Assembly (NCBI GenBank): GCA_018383195.1
Contig: JAGZOP010000017.1
Span: 1 to 39,622 of the forward strand
Source: Clostridiaceae bacterium
GTDB lineage: Bacteria; Bacillota; Clostridia; Oscillospirales; Butyricicoccaceae
Length of the DNA: 39,622 nucleotides
Reading direction: 5' to 3'
Shown: positions 7,776-14,620 of the stretch, in pieces
Position numbering within the stretch: the stretch's first letter is position 1
Layout of the letters: every line of letters begins with the position of its first letter
Translations under genes and position numbers: made by a program
The notes under the pieces: generated by a model
Seen by the model: only the letters and a program-made list of their open reading frames with translations
Told to the model about the DNA's origin: nothing
Databases searched by the model: none

Positions 7776-8195
7776 TTAATTCTTGGATTCATAATACATA
7801 TACGTGAAAATCTCTGCAAACATGGAGATGGAACATGCAAATGCAAGCCCCACGCCCATCGCAATAAAGCCCTCATAACCGGAAACCTTTCCCGCGACCA
7901 GCAGCGCCAGCATCAGAGAAAAGGAAAGCGACTGCGTCAACCGGAATGCCTTGCTCTGTGACTTCCATTCAATGAGCCGGTTACGCTCATCCAGGTCCTC
8001 CATTCGATCTTCTCTCGTCATTTTTTGGGATAGGCTGCGCCCAATCGCACCTCCTCCGAACAGCAGCAGCGCCGCTGCGAGGAGCAGTCCTTTTCCGTCC
8101 ACCGTCTTGTTTGCAAGGTCCATCGCAAAGTTGACCATGCCAAGCGCCACCATTCCGATGCCGGCTGCAAATTTCTTTCTGTTATAAATCCTCAT
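7776..8195 (-). CDS. Small four-helix membrane protein in the XRE operon
   Basis: A protein of about 139 residues with four predicted membrane segments: two N-terminal (about 10-28 and 37-50) and two C-terminal (about 88-104 and 110-133). A charged central loop contains REDRMEDLDERNRLIEWKSQSKAF. This layout is common in DUF-type membrane proteins paired with small HTH regulators in Clostridia; I do not recognise the exact family. The start at 8195 is chosen because GGAGG lies nine bases upstream; for the ATG at 8204 the GGAGG directly abuts the codon. The gene overlaps the end of the XRE gene, so translation is probably coupled. Confidence 0.75.
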   Translation of the reverse strand: MRIYNRKKFAAGIGMVALGMVNFAMDLANKTVDGKGLLLAAALLLFGGGAIGRSLSQKMTREDRMEDLDERNRLIEWKSQSKAFRLTQSLSFSLMLALLVAGKVSGYEGFIAMGVGLAFACSISMFAEIFTYMYYESKN

Positions 8196-8412
8196 ATTTT
8201 TCATCCTCCAACGCCTTGTTTTCCTTCAAACAGCATAACTCCTCTACACTTACGCCAAATACCTCAGCCATGCGGTATGCCAGCATAAGCGATGGATTAT
8301 ACTGCTCTTTTTCAATCGAAATAATGGTGCGTGATGAAACATATACCAAATCTGCAAGCTGCTGCTGAGTCATTTTCGCCGCAGTCCGAAATTCTTTCAC
8401 TCTGGTTTTCAT
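8182..8412 (-). CDS. XRE-family helix-turn-helix regulator
   Basis: A 76-residue DNA-binding protein that is essentially one HTH_3 domain: MTQQQLADLVYVSSRTIISIEKEQYNPS gives the turn and recognition helix at about 14-41, and the tail is short. It resembles the small YgzD-type repressors that sit with membrane proteins. The ATG at 8412 has GGAGGG at good spacing; the reading frame extends five codons further only with a TTG. The upstream region has a perfect 16-bp palindrome next to its own -10 box, so autorepression is inferred. It is first in a three-gene operon with two small membrane proteins and divergent from an AEC permease. Confidence 0.92.
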   Translation of the reverse strand: MKTRVKEFRTAAKMTQQQLADLVYVSSRTIISIEKEQYNPSLMLAYRMAEVFGVSVEELCCLKENKALEDEKYEDL

Positions 8413-8445
8413 GCACTCCCTCCGCAAATATGAAGTTTGCTTCTC

Positions 8446-8461
8446 ATGAAGTTAACTTCAT
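8446..8461. promoter_or_regulatory. Palindromic operator next to the XRE promoter
   Basis: ATGAAGTTAACTTCAT is a perfect 16-bp palindrome, and its half-site ATGAAGTT is repeated at 8430-8437 (16-bp period). It lies between the minus-strand -10 box and the XRE start codon, where a bound repressor would block initiation. The cognate protein is inferred to be the adjacent XRE regulator. Confidence 0.7.
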
Positions 8462-8488
8462 ATTATACCTCAGCTATCCGTTTGTCAA
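8460..8488 (-). promoter_or_regulatory. Promoter of the XRE operon
   Basis: TTGACA (8483-8488) precedes TAATAT (8460-8465) by 17 nt on the minus strand; a perfect TATAAT in the same place gives a 15-nt spacer. The -10 overlaps the edge of the palindromic operator. Confidence 0.7.
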
Positions 8489-8549
8489 GCGCTATATGAA
8501 TCCCTTTTCAATGAATCAAAAATTTTGTTCTGCAAATCCCCTTTCCCTA

Positions 8550-8558
8550 TGATATAAT
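8550..8558 (+). promoter_or_regulatory. Extended -10 promoter of the AEC transporter gene
   Basis: TGATATAAT gives an extended -10 (TATAAT at 8553-8558). CTGCAA lies 17 nt upstream as a weak -35. AGGGGAG precedes the ATG at 8587 by six bases. Confidence 0.6.
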
Positions 8559-8586
8559 CATGCTATGAAAAAGAGGGGAGAACACT

Positions 8587-9519
8587 ATGGAAAAATTTGC
8601 AGATGTGCTTCAAGTCGTGCTGCCAGTTATTGTGATGATTGCACTCGGCATTCTGGCACGAAAAAAACACATTCTATCTCAGGCAGGTATTGAGGATGTC
8701 AAATCGCTGATTGTAAACATCTGCCTTCCGGCAGTAATCTTCAATACTTTTTATGCAACCGAATTTACCGGCACTGCAATTCTGCTGTGCGTCATCATGG
8801 CAGTATTTACGCTGGGAGCATGGTCCATTGGCGGCGCAGCACAGCGCCTATTGCACATCAAGCAGCCGCTTATGCCTTACTTATGCACCACAATCGAAGG
8901 CGGTATGGTAGGCTATGCCCTATTTATCCTGCTGTTTGGGCAGGATAATCTATACCATCTGGCGCTTTTCGATCTGGGAAATACGATTATTGTATTCCCT
9001 GTACTGCTGACCTGTTTACGGATGCGCACACAGGGAACCGTCCGCGTGCGTGAAACCGTGCGAACCCTGATCACACCGATTAATATCGCCATTGTTTCCG
9101 GCTTATTAGTCAATGCCTGCGGTCTTGGCCGTATCATCAGCACTTCCCCTGTCGGTGCAGTCATAGAGTCGGTTCTGTCATTTGTCAGCGGTCCAACCGG
9201 TGCGCTGATTCTTCTGGTTGTCGGGTTCGGTATGGACTTTTCCGACATTCGCTGGAGCGAAACCCTGCGCACCATTGCTGCCCGCGTTGTAATTTTCGGC
9301 ATATGCGGTGTATTGGTCTATCGTCTGGTGTGCACCCTGCTGCCCGCTGACCCGCTATATGGTTTCGCTGTGATTATGACATTCATCCTGCCTCCGTCTT
9401 TTGTATTTTCAGCATATACGCAGAGACGGCAGGAAGAATCCTATGTCGGCTCGGTTTTAGCCGTATACACCCTGCTCACCCTGATTGGATACAGCCTGCT
9501 GGCATGGATTGCTGCATAA
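8587..9519 (+). CDS. AEC-family (auxin efflux carrier-like) permease
   Basis: A 310-residue integral membrane protein with about ten hydrophobic segments in two five-helix halves. It begins with the typical VLPVIVMIALGILARKKH, where the first helix is followed by a basic loop. It belongs to the AEC/bile-acid-sodium-symporter fold; bacterial members export or exchange malate, lactate or other organic anions. The substrate is not predictable. It is monocistronic between its own extended -10 promoter and a bidirectional-looking terminator, and it diverges from the XRE operon. Confidence 0.9.
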   Translation: MEKFADVLQVVLPVIVMIALGILARKKHILSQAGIEDVKSLIVNICLPAVIFNTFYATEFTGTAILLCVIMAVFTLGAWSIGGAAQRLLHIKQPLMPYLCTTIEGGMVGYALFILLFGQDNLYHLALFDLGNTIIVFPVLLTCLRMRTQGTVRVRETVRTLITPINIAIVSGLLVNACGLGRIISTSPVGAVIESVLSFVSGPTGALILLVVGFGMDFSDIRWSETLRTIAARVVIFGICGVLVYRLVCTLLPADPLYGFAVIMTFILPPSFVFSAYTQRRQEESYVGSVLAVYTLLTLIGYSLLAWIAA

Positions 9520-9584
9520 ATCCATCATTCAAAATGGGAGCACGTTTATTTTCCCAAAGTAAATAATCCATCAAATTGCAACTC

Positions 9585-9615
9585 AAAAAAGCAGACGTAT
9601 CACGTCTGCTTTTTT
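9585..9615. terminator. Terminator of the AEC gene
   Basis: A perfect 14-bp stem (A6-GCAGACGT/ACGTCTGC-T6) with a 3-nt loop is flanked by A and T tracts, so it can work in both directions. It lies 66 nt after the stop codon. Confidence 0.85.
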
Positions 9616-9708
9616 GATTGGGAAGCAGCTTGAAACTTGAATTTTTCCTCTTCACAGCACGCTTTCTAATTATAAGTATTTACTATAATTTTTATAATAA
9701 TTATGTAT

Positions 9709-9737
9709 TTTACATATAATTATTTGCATGATACAAT
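9709..9737 (+). promoter_or_regulatory. Promoter of the chromate-type transporter operon
   Basis: TTTACA (9709-9714) and TACAAT (9732-9737) are separated by 17 nt. The 55 bp upstream (about 9655-9710) are almost pure A/T with interrupted dyads such as TATAATTTTTATAATAATTA, a plausible site for the LysR regulator encoded at the end of the operon. Confidence 0.6.
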
Positions 9738-9769
9738 CCTAGTGTAAAAAACGAATGGAGGTTCAATTC

Positions 9770-10363
9770 ATGAAAAAAGATTACAGCAAGCTCTGGGTTT
9801 TATTCAAATCGATGTTTATTTTGAGCGCCTGCACCTTCGGCGGTGGATTTGTAATCGTTTCCCTGATGAAGAAACGGTATGTGGAAGAGCTTAAATGGTT
9901 GGAAGAGGACGAAATGCTGGATGTGACCGCGATTACGCAATCTGCTCCGGGTCCCTTGCCCGTAAACGCTTCCGTTATTATTGGATACCGCATCGCAGGA
10001 ATTGTCGGCTCGTTAACCGCAATTCTGGGAACCATTCTCCCGCCCATGATTATCATTTCGATCATCTCCCTGTTCTATGAACAGTTCCGCACGAACCCTT
10101 ATATCAATGTTGCGCTGCAGGTCATGCGCGCCGGTGTCGCAGCTGTGATTTTTGATGTGGTAATCAACCTTGCGACGAATGTAATCCGCACGAAGCGAAG
10201 CCTCTATATCGGTATGATGATCGTCGCTTTTATTGCAACATACCTGTTCGATGTGCGCGCTATGATGATTATTCTCGTATGCCTCGGCATTGGAATTGTA
10301 GACCTTTTGATGCAGACCAGAAAGAATTTGAAAAAGGGGGAACTGAACGATGCTGCTCATTAA
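9770..10363 (+). CDS. Chromate transporter family protein, first half
   Basis: A 197-residue half-size CHR-family membrane protein. It has the family's ACTFGGGFVIVSLM motif at about residues 22-35 and the SAPGPLPVNAS loop near 60-70, then four or so membrane helices. Single-domain CHR proteins work as pairs. The natural substrate in anaerobes is uncertain (chromate, sulfate or another oxyanion or organic anion). The ATG at 9770 is chosen because GGAGG lies eight bases upstream. Its 3' end overlaps the second half by 14 bp, so the two are translationally coupled. Confidence 0.9.
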   Translation: MKKDYSKLWVLFKSMFILSACTFGGGFVIVSLMKKRYVEELKWLEEDEMLDVTAITQSAPGPLPVNASVIIGYRIAGIVGSLTAILGTILPPMIIISIISLFYEQFRTNPYINVALQVMRAGVAAVIFDVVINLATNVIRTKRSLYIGMMIVAFIATYLFDVRAMMIILVCLGIGIVDLLMQTRKNLKKGELNDAAH

Positions 10364-10922
10364 ACTTTTTATCGCATTTATCCAAGTCGGTTTATTTAGC
10401 GTGGGCGGTGGCTACGCCGCAATCCCGCTCATTCAAGAGCAAATTGTTGACATCTACAAATTGATGACGTTAAGTGAATTTTCCGACCTGATTACCGTCG
10501 CAGAGATGACGCCCGGTCCGATTTCGATCAACTCCGCAACATTCGTGGGCATGCGCATTGCGGGGATTCCCGGCGTTCTGCTGTGCACCATCGGCTGCAT
10601 CATTCCCTCGTTCTGCATTTGCCTGATCTTAGCCCATTTTTATTACAAATACCGCAGCGTAAGCGGCGTGCAGGTTGTATTGGGAGCCATGCGTCCCGCA
10701 GTGGTTGCCTTAATCGCCTCCGCAGGTGCTTCGATTCTGATGCTGGGATTATTCCAAGCCGAATTGCACAGCATCGTGCTCAGCAATCTTCGCCTTGTAG
10801 AACTGGTCATCTTTGCAGCCGCCCTGTTCATTTTACGAAAATATAAAACTAGCGCTGTTGCAATTATTCTGGGAAGTGGTATCATTGGTACATTCATGTA
10901 TGTACTGCTTGGTGCTGTCTAA
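10350..10922 (+). CDS. Chromate transporter family protein, second half
   Basis: A 190-residue partner half. The equivalent motifs are SVGGGYAAIPLIQEQ at about 16-30 and MTPGPISINSATFVG at about 53-67, again followed by membrane helices. Its ribosome site GGGGGA lies inside the end of the first half. Together the halves form the full two-domain ChrA fold from two chains. A LysR regulator starts 15 bp downstream in the same direction. Confidence 0.9.
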   Translation: MLLIKLFIAFIQVGLFSVGGGYAAIPLIQEQIVDIYKLMTLSEFSDLITVAEMTPGPISINSATFVGMRIAGIPGVLLCTIGCIIPSFCICLILAHFYYKYRSVSGVQVVLGAMRPAVVALIASAGASILMLGLFQAELHSIVLSNLRLVELVIFAAALFILRKYKTSAVAIILGSGIIGTFMYVLLGAV

Positions 10923-10937
10923 CCAGAAAGGATTTTT

Positions 10938-11816
10938 ATGACTTTACGACACTTAACCATTTTCGCTGCCGTTATCGATGCCGGCGGCATGAACAAAGCC
11001 GCAAAAGTACTGCATCTTTCCCAACCGAGCATCAGTCAAGCTGTCGCCGAACTCGAGCAGCATTATGGCGTAAAACTGTTTGAGCGTCTTTCACAAAGAT
11101 TATATCTGACAAAGGATGGGGAACTCCTGCTTTCTTTTGCGCGTCATATCCTGGATTCTTATCAGCAAATGGAAGCGACTATGAATCAGAAAACCGAAAA
11201 AACGCAAATTGAGATCGGGTGCAGCATTTCTGTCGGAACTTGCCTGATCAATGGGATTTTGGATGAAGCCGAAAAAGCGCTTCCCCAATGCGAGTTTCAT
11301 GTAATGGTTACCAATTCCTCGGAAATCGAACAGGCTCTGCTTTCAAATCAAATCGACATCGGGCTTATTGAAGGGTCTGTTTCGGACGAAAACCTAACCA
11401 TGATTCCCATGTGCAAAGACGAGCTCGTCCTTGTATGCGGAACTACGCACCCCTTTGCGAAACAGGGCAAGATCACTCTGCAAGCATTGGACGGGCAGAA
11501 TTATGTAAGCAGAGAAAGCGGAAGTGCCGAAAGAAACCAGTATGAACAATTACTGGAGCAGCAGAAGATTCATCTGAAACGGATTTTTTGCAGCACCAAT
11601 ACCGAAGCAATCAAAAACGCAGTAATCCATGGCAGAGGTATCGCAATATTTTCAAAGCGGATGATTGATAAGGAGGTACAGGAGGGAAGTCTGAAGATTT
11701 TGCCGGTTGAAAACCTTCATGTCATTCGGAATTTTCATTTTGTGCGGCATAAAAACAAGTATATGTCTAAAGCTTTACGGGTCATGCAGGAGATCTGCGT
11801 GATGTTTGATTCCTGA
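10938..11816 (+). CDS. LysR-family transcriptional regulator
   Basis: A 292-residue LTTR. The N-terminal winged HTH is clear (MTLRHLTIFAAVIDAGGMNK, then LHLSQPSISQAVAELEQHYG at about 27-46), with the linker helix to about 85 and a periplasmic-binding-protein-like effector domain from about 90 to the end. It lies 15 bp after the transporter pair and is probably co-transcribed, giving an autoregulated transporter-regulator unit. It resembles the CysL/CbbR-type regulators often found with CHR transporters. The effector is unknown. Its ribosome site is AAGGA. The terminator at 11835-11870 follows. Confidence 0.92.
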   Translation: MTLRHLTIFAAVIDAGGMNKAAKVLHLSQPSISQAVAELEQHYGVKLFERLSQRLYLTKDGELLLSFARHILDSYQQMEATMNQKTEKTQIEIGCSISVGTCLINGILDEAEKALPQCEFHVMVTNSSEIEQALLSNQIDIGLIEGSVSDENLTMIPMCKDELVLVCGTTHPFAKQGKITLQALDGQNYVSRESGSAERNQYEQLLEQQKIHLKRIFCSTNTEAIKNAVIHGRGIAIFSKRMIDKEVQEGSLKILPVENLHVIRNFHFVRHKNKYMSKALRVMQEICVMFDS

Positions 11817-11834
11817 AGCATCCTATCCATACGT

Positions 11835-11870
11835 AAAAAAACAGACCTGCAACATGCAGGTCTGTTTTTT
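11835..11870. terminator. Bidirectional terminator between LysR and the ANTAR gene
   Basis: A perfect stem of about 16 bp (AAAAAACAGACCTGCA/TGCAGGTCTGTTTTTT) with a 3-nt loop. A and T tracts on opposite sides make it suitable for the plus-strand transporter-lysR operon and the minus-strand glt-glnA-ANTAR operon. Confidence 0.85.
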
Positions 11871-11961
11871 GTGCAGGTGCACTTCCGGCTTTACTTGGAG
11901 CAATGACCGCCGTTTGACCTCGATCTGCTCTTTCCGATCAGCCCCAATATCTTAACTATTT

Positions 11962-12546
11962 TTATGTATAGGTTTTGATGATTTCCTTTGCAACTACTTT
12001 TTTCGCGATGCATCGATCCATTGCCTGTTTTTCAATGTAGCGGTGTGCGCCCTGCTCATCCATTTTCAGTTCGCTGATCAGCAGCCATTTTGCACGGTTT
12101 ACAAGGCGGATTTCTTCCATTTTCTCTTCAATGGTGAGCGTTCTCTTTTCATTTTTCCGCAGCCGCTCCCGTGTGCTCGCCATCCAGTTGAGCGCCATTG
12201 CAATGGTTGACCTCGATGTTGGCTTTGGCAGGGTGAACACTCCATATCCGGCGACCTTATCATAGATTTCCTCATGAACTTCTACGCGAACAAACAGCAG
12301 CACAACCGTTCCGCTGGTATTGCAGATATCAATTGCAAACCGAGTCCCCACCTCATCCGGCAGCGGGGAATTGATCATGATATAGTCAAAACTTCGCTCG
12401 GCACAGGCTCTTTTTGCCGCACTTATGCTGGATACCACATGAATCGGCGTATATTTTGCTTCCGGCAGCAGAGTTGAAAGCGCATTCTTGAATCCTTCTG
12501 CTGCCGAAACGATCAGAATGCTGTAAGTCCGTTCTTTCAGACTCAT
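11962..12546 (-). CDS. ANTAR-domain RNA-binding antiterminator with degenerate receiver
   Basis: A 194-residue regulator. Residues 9-118 have the receiver fold, but the acidic pair is replaced (ILIVSAAEG) and the phosphoacceptor Asp is Asn59 (IMINSPLPD); the Lys of the LPKP motif remains. Residues about 128-190 form an ANTAR helix bundle (EEKMEEIRLVNRAKWLLISELKM region), which in AmiR, NasT and EutV binds paired hexaloop RNA hairpins and prevents termination. It is the last gene of the glt-glnA operon. Three leaders in this window (17222-17316, 17448-17575 and 21577-21691) carry matching hexaloops, so it is inferred to control them, including its own operon. Clostridial glnA is known to be followed by a similar regulator (NitR). 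No sensor kinase lies nearby, and canonical phosphorylation looks impossible. Confidence 0.9.
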   Translation of the reverse strand: MSLKERTYSILIVSAAEGFKNALSTLLPEAKYTPIHVVSSISAAKRACAERSFDYIMINSPLPDEVGTRFAIDICNTSGTVVLLFVRVEVHEEIYDKVAGYGVFTLPKPTSRSTIAMALNWMASTRERLRKNEKRTLTIEEKMEEIRLVNRAKWLLISELKMDEQGAHRYIEKQAMDRCIAKKVVAKEIIKTYT

Positions 12547-12581
12547 TTTTCCTCTCCCCTTTTGAAAACCGGAATTCCACT

Positions 12582-13793
12582 TTATTGATTGCAGTAAATA
12601 TCCAAGATAGCTGCGGATACGTGTTCTCGAATAAATTCACTCTCCGCAGCCAGTTTGCAGGCCTCCCGCAAGTTTTCGGGCAGCTTTTTGAAGCCTGCCA
12701 ATGTTTCAGCATCTGCCTTATAGAAGTTCAGATTTGCGGCATTCGGCATGTCCAGCTTATTCTGAAGCCCGTATAATCCCGCATAAATCATCAGCGCAAA
12801 CGCCAGATAGGGGTTTGCCGTCGGGTCGGGGGAACGAATCTCCGCGCGGCGATATTCCCCCACTGCCGCCGGAATCCGGACAAGCTGAGAGCGGTTTTCG
12901 CTCGACCAGGAAACATATCCCGGCGCTTTATTTTTCCCGAACCGCTGATAGGAATTCTCAGTCGGGTTCAGAAACGCCGTCATTTCCTCCACCTTATCCA
13001 GAATTCCCGCAATCATGTAGCAAAGATTTTCCGAAGTTTCATTCGGTCTGACCGACATATTGATGTGAAACCCGTTGCCCGGCTCATTTTCCAGCGGCTT
13101 TGCCGAAAAATCTGCGCACAGCCCGTTGCGGCGCGCAATCGTTTTCACGATGGTCTGGAACGTCATCACATGGTCGGCAGCGGTCAGCGCATCCGCATAC
13201 CGGAAATCGATCTCATTCTGCCCCGGGCCTTCCTCATGATGTGAGCTTTCCGGGCGAATCCCCATCTGTTCCAAGGTCAGGCAGATTTCCCTGCGGATAT
13301 TTTCCCCCCGGTCTTCGGGCGCAATATCCATATAACCCGCATCGTCATATGGAATCCTTGTCTGCTTTCCATTCTCGTCCAGCTGGAAAAGATAAAATTC
13401 CTGCTCCGCGCCAAATGCAAAACGATATCCCGCCTTTCCGGCATCCTCTATTGCCTGCTTCAGCAGGCTGCGGGTATCGCACTCAAACGGTGTGCCATCC
13501 GGATAGGTGATGCGGGTAAACATCCGCACAACCTTTCCATGCTCCGGTCTCCACGGCAAAAGCATCAGGGTTTCGGGCTCCGGATGCAGCTGCAGGTCAC
13601 ATCTGGATTCATCTCCAAACCCGGCGATTGCAGACGCATCAAACGCGATTCCGTATTCAAACGCGCGTGGCAGTTCGTCAGGCATAATCGAGATATTCTT
13701 CTGCTTTCCGAACACATCGCAAAAGGAAAGGCGAATAAACTTGACATCCTCCTCCTGCACATACTGTATAACTTCTTCCTTTGAATACTTCAT
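12582..13793 (-). CDS. glnA: Short glutamine synthetase, type I-like
   Basis: A 403-residue GSI-family enzyme (glutamate + NH3 + ATP to glutamine). Visible are the beta-Grasp N-domain, GAEQEFYLF at 128-136, HHEEGPGQNEIDFRY at 185-199, GNGFHINMS at 239-247 and RRAEIRSPDPTANPYLA at 315-331. It is about 40 residues shorter than GlnA of Bacillus (444), mainly at the C-terminus, has no adenylylation-site NLYDL motif, and has Asn where GxHxH usually has the second His. The ATG at 13793 has GGGGAAG five bases upstream; the ATG at 13829 lies inside the preceding gene. It sits between the glutamate synthase genes and the ANTAR regulator, so GS/GOGAT function is likely, but a gamma-glutamyl-amine ligase variant cannot be excluded. 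Confidence 0.87.
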   Translation of the reverse strand: MKYSKEEVIQYVQEEDVKFIRLSFCDVFGKQKNISIMPDELPRAFEYGIAFDASAIAGFGDESRCDLQLHPEPETLMLLPWRPEHGKVVRMFTRITYPDGTPFECDTRSLLKQAIEDAGKAGYRFAFGAEQEFYLFQLDENGKQTRIPYDDAGYMDIAPEDRGENIRREICLTLEQMGIRPESSHHEEGPGQNEIDFRYADALTAADHVMTFQTIVKTIARRNGLCADFSAKPLENEPGNGFHINMSVRPNETSENLCYMIAGILDKVEEMTAFLNPTENSYQRFGKNKAPGYVSWSSENRSQLVRIPAAVGEYRRAEIRSPDPTANPYLAFALMIYAGLYGLQNKLDMPNAANLNFYKADAETLAGFKKLPENLREACKLAAESEFIREHVSAAILDIYCNQ

Positions 13794-13815
13794 AACCGCT
13801 TCCCCGCTTTCCTGC

Positions 13816-14535
13816 TTAGTTTGCCACATACATCTGATGATAGGGGTTTTTGCTGTCCGGCGTTACAACTGTAAACGGCGCATCCAGTATTTCATCGGCA
13901 TGGCATCCGAATAACGCACAGTATTCGTCTACATACCCCTTGATTTCTTCCAAATCCGTTTTTTCTGCCGGGCGTGCAGTCACCTGACTCGGAAATTTGA
14001 TGTCCGCGCATGCAGAACGCAAAAACATTTTTCCGCCGTGCATTCCAGTGCAGGGAAAAAATCCGACGATTTTGCGGTTTTCTGCTGCAAGCCCCAGCAC
14101 CACGATCGTGCCGCCCGCCTGATATTCGCCCAGAAAGCTGCCCGCCGTTCCGCCGATTACCATGACAGGGGCTTTATCCTGATAGGCTTTCATATGGATT
14201 CCTGCGCGGTATCCCGCATTGCCCTTGACGAAAATCTTTCCGCCGCGCATGGCATACCCTGCCGCGTCTCCAATGTCCCCGTGAATCACAATTCTGCCGC
14301 CGTTCATCGTATCCCCGACTGCATCCTGCGCATTGGCATAAACCGTAATGTCCGCACCGTTCAAATAGGCGCCGAGCGCATTGCCCGGAACGCCTTCAAT
14401 CGTAATATTCTGTCGGGACATGCCCGCCGCAATGAAGCGCTGACCGCAGCAGCCGGTAATCCGGCAATCTTCCTGCGTCTTGCGAAGCGCTTCGTTCAGC
14501 GCTCTGTAATCCAGTTCTTTTCCATCGAATAACAT
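13816..14535 (-). CDS. Glutamate synthase GXGXG (structural) domain subunit
   Basis: A 239-residue protein equivalent to the C-terminal beta-helix domain of large-subunit glutamate synthase. It is built of repeats with glycine-rich turns: GVPGNALGAYLNGADITVYANAQ, then DAVGDTMNGGRIVIHGD and DAAGYAMRGGKIFVKG units. In the three-gene (archaeal-type) enzyme this domain is a separate polypeptide that packs against the FMN subunit. It is 85 bp downstream of the FMN subunit gene, and its stop lies 22 bp before the chosen glnA start. The ribosome site (GGAG) is 12 bases from the ATG, somewhat long. Confidence 0.92.
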   Translation of the reverse strand: MLFDGKELDYRALNEALRKTQEDCRITGCCGQRFIAAGMSRQNITIEGVPGNALGAYLNGADITVYANAQDAVGDTMNGGRIVIHGDIGDAAGYAMRGGKIFVKGNAGYRAGIHMKAYQDKAPVMVIGGTAGSFLGEYQAGGTIVVLGLAAENRKIVGFFPCTGMHGGKMFLRSACADIKFPSQVTARPAEKTDLEEIKGYVDEYCALFGCHADEILDAPFTVVTPDSKNPYHQMYVAN

Positions 14536-14620
14536 ATTATATCACGTCTCCGCCTATTCTTTCTACAGCATTTCGTCTAAATTTCTCGTTAAGCTTTTAT
14601 GGAAAATCCGCTGCACCCTA

